A stretch of DNA of 64,000 nucleotides from Pseudomonadota bacterium. Lineage in GTDB: Bacteria; Myxococcota_A; Polyangia; GCA-2747355. Every line of letters starts with the position of its first letter. Position 1 is the first letter of the stretch. The DNA lies in NCBI GenBank assembly GCA_016711215.1, contig JADJTL010000002.1, positions 1 through 64,000 on the forward strand, read 5' to 3'. A model generated the notes under the pieces. The model was given only the letters and a program-made list of their open reading frames with translations. It was not told the origin of the DNA and ran no database searches. The position numbers and the translations under genes were made by a program. Positions 1-8,262 of this stretch are shown piece after piece.

Positions 1-1
1 G

Positions 2-454
2 GTGCTGACGGGCATCGGCTTTCTCGGCGGCGGCGTGATTCTCCGGCTGAGCGACGTCATCCGCGGCGTCACAACCGCCGCGGCAATCTGGTTCGTCGCC
101 GCGCTGGGTATCGTGATCGGTCAGGGCTACTTTGGCCTGGCGCTGACGGCTACCGGCGTCGGGATGGTGGTGCTGTGGTTCTTCCAGTTCCTGGAGCGAC
201 CGCTACACGGGCAGATCTACCCTACGGTGCACTTGCTCGTCGAGGCCGAGCGGGTCGGCGACGTCCTGCCAGCGGCGCGCGCGCTGCTGCTCCGCAACGA
301 GATTCGCCTGATGGACCTCAAGGCCGCGACCGACAAGGCCACCGCCGTGACTGAGCTCCATCTCTTCGTCCGCACGCAGCAGCACTTCCAGGCGCACGAG
401 ATCGTCGATGCCCTGGCGACGCTCGAAGGCGTCCAGCATGTGCGTTGGCGCTAG
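2..454 (+). CDS. MgtC/SapB family membrane protein, C-terminal part (cut by left edge)
   Basis: The reading frame is open to the left edge, so the true start lies outside the window and only about 150 C-terminal residues are present. The visible part begins in the conserved glycine-rich membrane core of MgtC/SapB proteins (TGIGFLGGGVIL, then RGVTTAAAIWFVAALGI). A further membrane segment follows (LALTATGVGMVVLWFF), then a soluble C-terminal domain of about 80 residues that looks like the ACT-like domain often found in this family. Family members are inner-membrane proteins linked to low-magnesium growth and, in pathogens, to inhibition of the F-type ATPase. The exact role here is not known. 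The family call is firm; whether the protein acts in Mg homeostasis is inference. Confidence 0.82.
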   Translation: MLTGIGFLGGGVILRLSDVIRGVTTAAAIWFVAALGIVIGQGYFGLALTATGVGMVVLWFFQFLERPLHGQIYPTVHLLVEAERVGDVLPAARALLLRNEIRLMDLKAATDKATAVTELHLFVRTQQHFQAHEIVDALATLEGVQHVRWR

Positions 455-682
455 CGGCCCGCGCTGACCCGCTACACGCAGGACGGCGCAAGTTTACAGC
501 GTGAGGCAGCGCAGCTAGGCTGAGGGTCGGCACGGCTCGGTTACCGCAAGCGCGGGGGCTGAGCGAGCGGTGCCGGAGAGGCAGGCTGGTTCGTGTTGCA
601 CTGTTTCGCCTTGCGTTGGAGCAAATCGCCACGACGGGGGCGCGGCGGCGCGCCCGGGCCTCGAGCCGGAGCGCGGACCTCG

Positions 683-1987
683 GTGCCGGTTTCGGGGCGC
701 CCGACGTGGCCGCTCTGCGTCGTTGCGCTCGCGGCCCTCGGCTGCGGCGACGGGCTGAGCGTCAAGGGGCGCCTCGATCGCGTCATCGGCGAACCGCTGA
801 CCATCGAGCTGATCGAGGGCAAGCCGACCTTCGGCAGCGACGTCACGCTGGTCGATGCCGCGGGCAAGGTCTTCGAGGCCGACGCGCTGCGGGCCCGCCT
901 GGTCAGCCCGCGGGAGCTGAGCTGCTTGATTCCGCGCGGCGCGCAGGTAGGCCCGGCGCGACTGCGGCTGCCCCGACAGGGGACGAGCAGCGAGTATGCG
1001 ATCCCCTTGACCGTCAGCCGGCTGTTGATCGCGCTCGACGAGGCCGGAGCGGTCCACGCCTTGCCGCTGGCGGGGAGCGTGGTCGCTGGCGCCCAGCTCG
1101 ATACCGCACGGCCCGTCGCCCAGCTTTCGCTCTCGCCGAGTGGGGGTCAGCTCGCGGTGGTGACGGTGCCGTCCGAGGACGCGCCGCACGGGCAGCTGCG
1201 GCTCTACGCCCTCGCCGCCGAGCCGCGGCTCTTGCACACCCTCGACCTCGAGCAGGCGCCCGCGGCCGTCGCGGCAACCGACGACGGTGTGGTGGTGGCC
1301 ACCGCGGCCCAGCTGGCCTTCTACCGCGCCGATCGCGAGAACGGGCTGCAGACCGCCTTTACCGCCGCGCTCGCGCAGGTGCAGGGCCTTGCTGTCGCCG
1401 CCGAGGCGCCTGTAGCCGCCGTGCTGCTGCGCTGTGACTCGAACAACGACGGCACCGTCGACGCCGACTGCGTCGCGCGGCTGGCGCTCGATCGCGAGGA
1501 TGCCGCTCAGCAGCTCAGCGCCACCACCGTGCTCGATTCCACGCCGAGCGCCAGACTGATCGCCCTGCGTCGCGACGGACTCGCCGTCGTCGTCGCTGAT
1601 ACGCAGGTGGTCTATGGCGTGCTCTACGACGGGGCGACTGCGCGGGTGACGGCGCAGGCCTGGGATCCGAGCCCGGCCGAGCCGACGAGCATCGATGACG
1701 CCCCGTCGGGCATCGGCGACATCTTCGCGATCAGCGATCGCCGCAACGGCGTGGTCTTCGTGGTGGGCTTCAATCCGGCGGCGAATAACGACCTCGGGGT
1801 CGTGCGGCGCTCTCCCGTGCTGGACATCGCGCCCGTGGCGCTCAGCTTCGGCCGCGGCACGGACCTGCTCGTGGCCAGCCCCGCGGGCGGGATCTTCGGC
1901 CTCGACGTCGCCACCGGCAAGAGCACGGATCAGGCGCTGCTGATGGGCCCGAGCGCCGGATTGCGCACCTTCGTCACGCAGCGCTGA
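683..1987 (+). CDS. Secreted lipoprotein with IPT-like N-domain and beta-propeller-like repeats
   Basis: About 434 residues. I place the start at GTG 683 because it puts a lipoprotein signal directly at the N-terminus: a hydrophobic stretch (LCVVALAALGC) ending in a lipobox Cys. The open frame reaches back to GTG 593, but that would add a long Arg/Gly-rich leader. After the lipobox comes an 80-residue beta-rich segment with an IPT/TIG-like look, then blocks such as SPSGGQLAVVTV and RRDGLAVVVAD that resemble the blades of a WD40/YncE-type propeller. An acidic insert DSNNDGTVDADC resembles a calcium-binding loop. Probably anchored in the outer membrane, facing the periplasm or exterior. No specific function is recognisable. 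Confidence 0.6.
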   Translation: MPVSGRPTWPLCVVALAALGCGDGLSVKGRLDRVIGEPLTIELIEGKPTFGSDVTLVDAAGKVFEADALRARLVSPRELSCLIPRGAQVGPARLRLPRQGTSSEYAIPLTVSRLLIALDEAGAVHALPLAGSVVAGAQLDTARPVAQLSLSPSGGQLAVVTVPSEDAPHGQLRLYALAAEPRLLHTLDLEQAPAAVAATDDGVVVATAAQLAFYRADRENGLQTAFTAALAQVQGLAVAAEAPVAAVLLRCDSNNDGTVDADCVARLALDREDAAQQLSATTVLDSTPSARLIALRRDGLAVVVADTQVVYGVLYDGATARVTAQAWDPSPAEPTSIDDAPSGIGDIFAISDRRNGVVFVVGFNPAANNDLGVVRRSPVLDIAPVALSFGRGTDLLVASPAGGIFGLDVATGKSTDQALLMGPSAGLRTFVTQR

Positions 1988-2003
1988 GAGCGCTAACGCG
2001 CTC
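1988..2003. other. Short perfect hairpin between convergent genes
   Basis: GAGCGC-TAAC-GCGCTC lies just after the stop codon of the beta-propeller lipoprotein and before the convergent OmpA-like gene. It has no T-tract on either side, so it may help end transcription on both strands, but it is not a classical intrinsic terminator. Confidence 0.25.
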
Positions 2004-2084
2004 AAGCGCTGAAGCGCGGCACGAGCCGCCGACGCGCCAAGAGCGCCAGCGGCCCGCGCAGCCACCTCATGCTGCGCAGCCCCG

Positions 2085-2834
2085 CTACTCGCTGATCGGG
2101 GGCAGCTCGTCGAGCTTGGGCATCAGCACGATCTCGATGCGGCGATTGGCGCGGCGCCCCTCCTCGTCGGCGTTGTCGCCGACGGGATCGAACTCGGAGT
2201 AGCCCGCGGCGACGAGCTGCCGCGGATCGACGCTCTCGGCCTGAAGAAACTTCACGACCTCGACGGCCCGCGCCGCCGATAGCTCCCAGTTGGAGCGAAA
2301 GCGGCGCGTGCGGATCGGCACGTTGTCGGTATGGCCGGCGACGAGAAACTCGCGCTCGCCGATGTCGCGCAGCACGCCGGCCAGCGCTGTCAGGGCCTGC
2401 TTACCTTCTCCCTTGAGCTCCGTTTGACCCGGGTCGAAGAGGATCTTGTCGTTCATCTGCACGATCATCCGACCCTTGCGGATTTTGACGTTGAGCTGGC
2501 CCGAGTCGATCATCGCCCGCAGCCGCGACAGCAGCCCGCGGTAGGTACGGGTGCGCTCGTCGGCCGCGACTCGCGCCTGGCGCACGGCCTGCAGCTCCTT
2601 CTCCGTCGCGCCGAGCTGCCGCGCGAGGGCGTCCTTGTCGCCTTTGGCCGCCGCGAGCTGCAGCTTCAGCTCATCGCGGGCGGCGCCCGCCCGGTCGAGC
2701 TCGCTGCGCTTGGCGGCCAGCCCCGCCCGGCAGCGTTGCAGGTCCTTCAGCGTGGCGTTGTAGTTTTCTTCCGGGATGCCACAGCCCGCAACGGTCGCGG
2801 CGATCGCGGCCCAGATCCACCAGCGTGTCTGCAT
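2085..2834 (-). CDS. OmpA-family peptidoglycan-binding lipoprotein
   Basis: 249 residues starting at ATG 2834, which is preceded by a strong GGAGAGGG ribosome site. The N-terminus is a lipoprotein signal (WWIWAAIAATVAGC). Residues ~30-105 are a charged alpha-helical coiled-coil region. Residues ~115-240 form an OmpA/MotB C-terminal domain, with GHTDNVPI, the NWELSAARA segment and the RRANRRIEI end motif. Such domains bind diaminopimelate in peptidoglycan and tie the outer membrane to the wall. The coiled-coil plus OmpA layout is common in myxobacterial lipoproteins. It is not Pal (too long, different N-terminus) and not MotB (lipidated rather than spanning the inner membrane). The partner is unknown. 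Confidence 0.85.
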   Translation of the reverse strand: MQTRWWIWAAIAATVAGCGIPEENYNATLKDLQRCRAGLAAKRSELDRAGAARDELKLQLAAAKGDKDALARQLGATEKELQAVRQARVAADERTRTYRGLLSRLRAMIDSGQLNVKIRKGRMIVQMNDKILFDPGQTELKGEGKQALTALAGVLRDIGEREFLVAGHTDNVPIRTRRFRSNWELSAARAVEVVKFLQAESVDPRQLVAAGYSEFDPVGDNADEEGRRANRRIEIVLMPKLDELPPISE

Positions 2835-2963
2835 GTTCCCTCTCCTATGGTCGCGTCGGAGGTGCCCCGTAGGGCCCCGAACGCTCGCAGCATAGGCGCC
2901 CGCTCGGCGACCGCGCAACAGCCAGCGCGTGTCGGCCTGCCGACGACCAGCCGTGCCGGTTCT

Positions 2964-2992
2964 TTGACAGCAGAGGCGGGCGAACGTATCTT
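2964..2992 (+). promoter_or_regulatory. Sigma-70-type promoter upstream of ftsK
   Basis: TTGACA (2964-2969), a 17-bp spacer, then TATCTT (2987-2992). This is a near-consensus housekeeping promoter pointing at ftsK, whose start is about 65 bp downstream. The leader carries related 5-bp elements CCTAC/GTAGG/GTAGG (about 3008-3043), the first two of which form an inverted pair that could be a regulatory site or mRNA hairpin. Confidence 0.6.
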
Positions 2993-3058
2993 GGCGACCT
3001 ACGTTATCCTACCTAAGCGCCTATGTAGGGATGACGATGTAGGATTCATCCGGGGCGG

Positions 3059-6028
3059 TTGTTGGCCACGCGAGCGGGGCGCGTTTGCGTGCGGGGGATT
3101 ATCGTGGGCTCAAGAGTATCGCGCAGGCACGCCGCCGACGACGACCACTGCGGCGGGGCCGCGACCGACGCCCCCGGCTCGGAGCCGGGAGGCGGATCAC
3201 GGCGGCGGCGCCACGAGTCCCTGGGAATTCTTACGATGACGGCCGCGCTGCTGACTGGGCCCAGTCTGGCATCGGTTCAGTTTGGCGACGGACGCCTGAT
3301 GGGCCCCCTCGGTCGGATGGTCGGATCGGCGCTCAATGCCGCCTTCGGCCTCGGGGCCTATCTCCTGGTGCTTTGGCTGCTCGCCGAGGCGGTGGCAGTC
3401 TTTGCGGGAGCGCTTCCCTCGGCCGCCAGCGCGGCCGGCCGTGATCGCTTCAAAGGGGGCTGGCGCCGGTCGATCGGGCAATTGATGGTGCTGCTCTGCA
3501 GCGCGATGCTGCTGCACCTGATCGTCCATCCCCATCGCCTCGCGCATGCCTCCGGCGGCGGTGCGCTGGGGGAATACAGCGCCGAGCTGCTGAGCGCCGT
3601 GCTCTCGCGGCCAGGGACCTGGATCGTCGTGCTCGGCGGGTTGGCGCTGAGCCTCGTACTGAGCACCAATCTGAGCTGGGTGCGCCTCAGCCTGCGCTTG
3701 GCCGGCCTCTTGCGCCGGCTCGGGGCGGCGGCGCATGGGGCCTTGGCTCGCGTGCCGCCGCGGCTGCTCGCCCTGCAGCGCTGGGTGGCGCAGCAAGTCG
3801 CCTATGCTCGCCTGCCGCCGCAGCTCGTTGCTCATGGTGCCGGCGCCGCCACGCTCCCGCCAGTGCTCCGCCTCGACCTCGAGGAGGAGGGCGACGCGAC
3901 GCTGGAGGACGCCCTGGCCGCGTTTCCGCCCGGTGGTGCCGGCCTCGGCAGCGGCGGCCTGCTGGCGCGGCTTCGCACGCATCTGCGCGGTCGTGGCATG
4001 GCCGGCTCGGGCCCGGCTCCGCTGACCGCCCCGCAGCGGCACGAGGCCTACGGCAGCGGCGCAGCTCTCCCCATCGAGGCGCCGCGCGTGGCGCAGGCCG
4101 TGGTTGCGGCGGACGCGCTCTTCGGCACGCGCCGGGCAGAGCAGCCGACGTCCGAGCCCACCTCAGAGCCGACGTCCGAGCCCACCTCAGAACCGACGTC
4201 ACCGGGCCGCGCCCGCGCGCAGGTCGAGCGCACCCGCGCCCAGGTCGATTCTGCGGCGCGTCGCGCTGTTCGCCGGGATCAGGTCGCGCCAGGCGAGGCG
4301 CAGCCCGCCCCCGAGGCGGTGGTCGGCGCTGGAGCGCCAGCGCGGGAGGACAGCGCCAGGGTCGGTCTGACGATCGTCAAGCCGCACGTGACGCCCCCGG
4401 CGCGCGAATCGGCGGCGCTGGCGCAACCCACCATCGCGGCGATGGCCGAGCCGGAGGGCATCGATCCGGCCGCGAGCGGCTTCGTGTTGAGCGGGGCGAC
4501 CTATCAGCTTCCGCCCCTCTCGCTGCTGCAGGAGCACGGCGCCGAGCGGATCGCCATCGACGAGGACGCGATTCAGCGCCAGGCGGCGCGACTGACGAAG
4601 ACGCTCGCCGACTACAAGATCTTCGGACAAGTGACCGAGGTCCATCCGGGCCCCGTGGTCACGATGTACGAGTTCGTGCCGGCGCCGGGGACGCGCGTGA
4701 GCAAGGTCGCCGGGCTCTCGAACGACCTGGCGATGTCGCTGCATGCGCAGCGCGTGCGGATCGTGGCGCCGATTCCCGGCAAGGGCGCGATCGGCATCGA
4801 GGTCCCCAACGACCGGCGCGAGACCGTTTCGTTTCGCGATATCGTCGGCGACGAGGCCTTTCGCGGCAAGGCCAGCGCACCGCGCGGCAGCAGCGCGCGC
4901 GCGCCGCTGAAGCTGGCCTTGGGCAAGAACATCGCCGGCCTGCCGGTGGTGATGGATCTCGGCAAGGCCCCCCACCTCCTGGTGGCCGGCGCCACCGGTG
5001 CGGGTAAGAGCGTCAGCATCAACGCGATGATCTGCAGCCTGCTCCTGCGCTGCACGCCGGATGAGGTGCGCCTGATCCTGATCGACCCGAAGTTCCTCGA
5101 GCTCTCCGGCTACAACGGCATCCCCCACTTGCTCTTGCCGGTGGTCACCGACCCCAAGCAGGCGGCCGTCGCGCTGCGCTGGACGGTGGCGGAGATGGAG
5201 CGCCGTTACCAGCTGCTGGCCGCGATGCACGTGCGCGACATCGTCGGCTTCAACCGCAAGGTCGACCGCCTTCGTGAGGGGCACGAGGGCGAGGACGAGC
5301 AGCCGACACCGCGCGCGGCGGAAGCGGGCGGCGCGGGGCGCCACGGCGCTCACGACCCCAGCGCCGGGCCACCGCAGCGCCTGCCCTACCTGGTCGTGGT
5401 GATCGATGAGTTCGCCGATCTCATGATGTGCAGCGCCAAGGACGTCGAAACCTGCGTGGCGCGTCTGGCGCAGAAGGCCCGCGCCTGCGGGATTCATCTG
5501 ATCGTCGCCACGCAGCGGCCCTCGGTCGACGTGATCACCGGACTGATCAAGGCGAATTTCCCGTCGCGGGTCGCCTTCCAGGTGGCCGCCAACCATGACT
5601 CGAAGACCATCCTCGGCACCTATGGCGCAGAGAACCTGCTCGGCGCCGGTGACATGTTGGTGCTCGATCGCGGCGTCGAGATGAAGCGCGTCCACGGCGC
5701 CTACATCTCGGACGACGAGATCCGCGCGATCATCGACTGGCTTCGCCAGCAGGGCCGGCCGATCTACGACATGGACATCCTCAAGGACGACGAGGAGGAC
5801 GAGGACGGCGCGGCCCAGCCGGACGAGCCACATGACGAGCTCTACGACCAGGCGCTCGCCCTGGTCGCCGAGAGCCGTCAGGCCTCGATCTCGATGGTCC
5901 AGCGCCGCCTGCGCATCGGCTACAACCGCGCCGCCCGCCTCGTCGAGCGGATGGAGCGGGAGGGCGTCGTGGGTCCCGCGGACGGCGTGCGCGGGCGCGA
6001 GGTCCTGATCCAGCACCACGCGCCATGA
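3059..6028 (+). CDS. ftsK: DNA translocase FtsK/SpoIIIE
   Basis: 989 residues. FtsK is a division-septum DNA pump that clears chromosome ends and activates dimer resolution. The N-terminal third has four or so membrane segments (about residues 60-200). A low-complexity linker follows, with PTSE units near residues 362-381. The motor domain then has Walker A GATGAGKS at residues 644-651 and Walker B VVVIDEFADLM near 780. A winged-helix gamma domain for KOPS-type DNA reading closes the protein (SMVQRRLRIGYNRAARLVERME). A charged insert (about residues 740-775) sits just before Walker B. The start is uncertain: the frame opens at 3035, TTG 3059 is the first plausible start, and GTG 3104 is an alternative. 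A consensus-like promoter lies just upstream, and lolA follows on the same strand. Confidence 0.92.
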   Translation: MLATRAGRVCVRGIIVGSRVSRRHAADDDHCGGAATDAPGSEPGGGSRRRRHESLGILTMTAALLTGPSLASVQFGDGRLMGPLGRMVGSALNAAFGLGAYLLVLWLLAEAVAVFAGALPSAASAAGRDRFKGGWRRSIGQLMVLLCSAMLLHLIVHPHRLAHASGGGALGEYSAELLSAVLSRPGTWIVVLGGLALSLVLSTNLSWVRLSLRLAGLLRRLGAAAHGALARVPPRLLALQRWVAQQVAYARLPPQLVAHGAGAATLPPVLRLDLEEEGDATLEDALAAFPPGGAGLGSGGLLARLRTHLRGRGMAGSGPAPLTAPQRHEAYGSGAALPIEAPRVAQAVVAADALFGTRRAEQPTSEPTSEPTSEPTSEPTSPGRARAQVERTRAQVDSAARRAVRRDQVAPGEAQPAPEAVVGAGAPAREDSARVGLTIVKPHVTPPARESAALAQPTIAAMAEPEGIDPAASGFVLSGATYQLPPLSLLQEHGAERIAIDEDAIQRQAARLTKTLADYKIFGQVTEVHPGPVVTMYEFVPAPGTRVSKVAGLSNDLAMSLHAQRVRIVAPIPGKGAIGIEVPNDRRETVSFRDIVGDEAFRGKASAPRGSSARAPLKLALGKNIAGLPVVMDLGKAPHLLVAGATGAGKSVSINAMICSLLLRCTPDEVRLILIDPKFLELSGYNGIPHLLLPVVTDPKQAAVALRWTVAEMERRYQLLAAMHVRDIVGFNRKVDRLREGHEGEDEQPTPRAAEAGGAGRHGAHDPSAGPPQRLPYLVVVIDEFADLMMCSAKDVETCVARLAQKARACGIHLIVATQRPSVDVITGLIKANFPSRVAFQVAANHDSKTILGTYGAENLLGAGDMLVLDRGVEMKRVHGAYISDDEIRAIIDWLRQQGRPIYDMDILKDDEEDEDGAAQPDEPHDELYDQALALVAESRQASISMVQRRLRIGYNRAARLVERMEREGVVGPADGVRGREVLIQHHAP
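4144..4200 (+). repeat. In-frame 24-bp tandem repeat inside ftsK linker
   Basis: A 24-bp unit encoding PTSEPTSE is repeated about two and a half times in the flexible linker between the membrane and motor parts of FtsK. The length is a multiple of 3, so copy-number change alters linker length only. Confidence 0.8.
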
Positions 6029-6070
6029 CCCGCGCCATGACCCGCGCCATGACCCGCGCCATGACCCGCA
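6023..6070 (+). repeat. 12-bp tandem repeat spanning the ftsK stop codon
   Basis: About four copies of CGCCATGACCCG-type units lie at the end of ftsK. The TGA stop of ftsK is inside the first copy, so the array lies in the ftsK 3' untranslated region. Each unit carries an ATG and an in-phase TGA in another frame, so it is unlikely to be translated. Confidence 0.8.
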
Positions 6071-6232
6071 CCGTCGCGCGCAGCGCGCCCTAGGCTTCGA
6101 CAGGGCACGCAGGCGAAGTCCGGACCCCGGCCGTCACACCGCGCCCCGGTGCGCGCGCAGGCCGCTGTGCTAGGCTGCGCCGAGCCGGCTAGGCCCAGTA
6201 GAGTGGGGCCGGTCAAGCGAGAGGATTCCCCG

Positions 6233-6937
6233 ATGCGACTCGACCGCTGCTGCGGGTGGCTGCTGCTGCTGGGCGCCGCCGCGTCTCCGCTGCACGCGCA
6301 GGGCGTTGAGCCCCGCGCGGCCGCCACCGTCGCCACCGTCGAAGCGATCGTACAGGCGGTCCAGGAGCGCTACGAAGGCACCGTGGATCTCAAGGGCCAA
6401 TTCAAGCAGGTCTACACCGACCAGCTCTACGGGCGCAGCCGCACCAGCTACGGTTTCCTCTTCGTCAAGAAGCCCGGTATGATGCGCTGGAACTACGCGT
6501 CGCCAGAGCGCAAGGCCTTCATTTCAGACGGCAAGGTGCTGTGGGTCTGGGAGCCTGCGGATAAGCAGGCCTTTCGCAACCCGCTCGATCTCCGCACGCT
6601 CTCGACGGGCCTGACCTTCCTGCTCGGTGCCGGCGACCTGCGCCGAGAGTTCGCGATCGCCTTCGCCAGCGCCCCGCGCGACCGGCTGGGCGGGCCGGAC
6701 GACTATGTGCTCAAGCTGACCCCAAAGCAGCCCAGTGCCCAGCTCGACTACCTGGTGCTCGTGGTGCGCCGCAGCGACCATGCGGTGCTGGAGTCGATGA
6801 TTGTCAACGAGAGCAGCACCAATCACTTGATCTTCTCTAAGCTGGTCTTCAACTCGCGCCTCGGCAACGCGCGCTTCATCTTTCGACCGAGCGCCGATAC
6901 GCGCGTGGTCGAGGGCGCCAAGCTCGAGCGCCCCTGA
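6233..6937 (+). CDS. lolA: Outer-membrane lipoprotein carrier protein LolA
   Basis: 234 residues from ATG 6233, with AGAGGA as ribosome site. LolA is the periplasmic chaperone that receives lipoproteins from the LolCDE exporter and carries them to the outer membrane. The N-terminus is a Sec signal (LDRCCGWLLLLGAAASPLHAQ). The mature part shows the family's hallmarks: an early block LKGQFKQVYTDQLYGRSRTSYGFLFVKKPGMMRWNY, then SDGKVLWVWEP, and the C-terminal pattern of alternating strands. The length is typical. A carrier of this kind fits the many lipoproteins encoded nearby. It lies about 200 bp after ftsK and 19 bp before a CxxxCxxCC protein, so it may be co-transcribed with the latter. Confidence 0.9.
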   Translation: MRLDRCCGWLLLLGAAASPLHAQGVEPRAAATVATVEAIVQAVQERYEGTVDLKGQFKQVYTDQLYGRSRTSYGFLFVKKPGMMRWNYASPERKAFISDGKVLWVWEPADKQAFRNPLDLRTLSTGLTFLLGAGDLRREFAIAFASAPRDRLGGPDDYVLKLTPKQPSAQLDYLVLVVRRSDHAVLESMIVNESSTNHLIFSKLVFNSRLGNARFIFRPSADTRVVEGAKLERP

Positions 6938-6956
6938 GCGCCGCGGCGACAGCCCC

Positions 6957-8168
6957 ATGCGCGACACGGCGATCCGCCTGCCCGACGCTCGCTTCAGCTG
7001 CCAGAGCTGCGGGCGCTGCTGCACGCTCTGGAGCGTGACGCTCGACGCCGCGAAGGCGACGGCGTTGCGCCGGCACGATTGGTCGCACGTCGGTCGCGGC
7101 GATCCCTTCGAGCGCAATCGTGGGCCCGGCGAGCCCTTTCGCCTTCGGATGGTCGACGGGCGCTGCTTCTTCCTCGACGCGGACCGCCGCTGTTGCATTC
7201 ACAGCGAGCTGGGCTACGAGGCGAAGCCCGAGGGGTGCAAGGCCTTCCCGCTGCACTTCACCACCGTCGCGGGCACGTCCCACGGGCGCCTCAGCTTCTA
7301 CTGCCCGACGGTCACCAGCAATCAGGGCAAGCCGCTGCGCGACCAGCAGCGCTGGGCACGAGCGGTGCTCAAGCGCGCCGGAGCGGGCGCCCACGAGGGC
7401 GCGCTGCGGCTCAATCAGACGATCGAGCTGAGCGCCGCCGAGGTCGATCGGATCGAGCGCCAGCTCATCCGTTGGGTCGAAACACCGGGCGGCCCGGTAG
7501 CGCCGCGCCTGGCCGCCGGTGCCGCGCTGCTGGCCGAGCTCGAGCGGCGGGTTGCCGAGCAGGGCAAGCGAGCTGTCGCCGGCTGCCTCGCCGAGGCCGA
7601 GCAGTGGGACGTGGGGGCGCGCTACGGCCCATGGCAGGCCAGCGGGCGTGCCGCCCAGGCAGGGCCGGTGCTTTCGCTCTTCCTCGGGGCCGATTGCAGC
7701 CCCAGTCCCTGGCCACGCCTGCTGCATTTCTTCGGCGTGCGCTTCTTTCAGCTCGGGCTCGGACCGCTGCGTTCACGGCTGATGCAGGGGCGCGCGTGGC
7801 GCCGTCAGCTCTCCGGCATCGCCTTCGATCCCCCGCTCGGCGACGAGGCCCTGCTGCAGCGCTATTTCCTGCACAAGCTGCAGGGCCGGCGTCACCTTGG
7901 CGGTGATACGCCGCTGATCGGCGCCTTCAACCTGCTGGTGGCCGCATACGGCGTGATCAGCCTCTTGGCGCGGCTCAGCGCCGCGCACCATGGCCGCAGC
8001 GCGGTCGATGCCCACGACGTCGCGAGCGCCGTACAGGCCGCCGACCTGCTGGTCGTCGAGCATGCGACGATGCTGCACAAGCCGCTCTTCGCCGCCCTGA
8101 TCGAGCGGGTGCTGGCATCGCCCTCGCTGGCGCCCGCGATGTTCGCGCGCGTAGGACCGAGGGGCTGA
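6957..8168 (+). CDS. YkgJ-like CxxxCxxCC metal-cluster protein
   Basis: 403 residues from ATG 6957. The N-terminal ~120 residues carry the Cys signature of the YkgJ / Fe-S or Zn cluster family: FSCQSCGRCCTLWSV, then RCFFLDADRRCCIHS and EGCKAFPLHF. The remaining ~280 residues are a helical domain without recognised motifs (for example LLHFFGVRFFQLGLGPLRSRLM) and make the protein much longer than stand-alone YkgJ proteins. The family is predicted to bind Zn or an iron-sulfur cluster; the reaction is unknown. It follows lolA closely, but I see no functional link between the two. Confidence 0.7.
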   Translation: MRDTAIRLPDARFSCQSCGRCCTLWSVTLDAAKATALRRHDWSHVGRGDPFERNRGPGEPFRLRMVDGRCFFLDADRRCCIHSELGYEAKPEGCKAFPLHFTTVAGTSHGRLSFYCPTVTSNQGKPLRDQQRWARAVLKRAGAGAHEGALRLNQTIELSAAEVDRIERQLIRWVETPGGPVAPRLAAGAALLAELERRVAEQGKRAVAGCLAEAEQWDVGARYGPWQASGRAAQAGPVLSLFLGADCSPSPWPRLLHFFGVRFFQLGLGPLRSRLMQGRAWRRQLSGIAFDPPLGDEALLQRYFLHKLQGRRHLGGDTPLIGAFNLLVAAYGVISLLARLSAAHHGRSAVDAHDVASAVQAADLLVVEHATMLHKPLFAALIERVLASPSLAPAMFARVGPRG

Positions 8169-8262
8169 GCCGAGACGCCCGAACGAGCGCGACAACGCGC
8201 GTGACGTGGACGACCAAGGCCGCAGCCGTCACGAATTGAGCATCACGGGGAGCATCACGCGT

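Noticed and set aside
515..2065. 516-codon minus-strand frame opposite the beta-propeller lipoprotein
   Set aside because: Low-complexity composition, no domain, and the plus strand has a clear lipoprotein signal and propeller-like repeats.
4199..6019. 606-codon minus-strand frame opposite ftsK
   Set aside because: Shadow of ftsK, whose Walker motifs and gamma domain are unambiguous.
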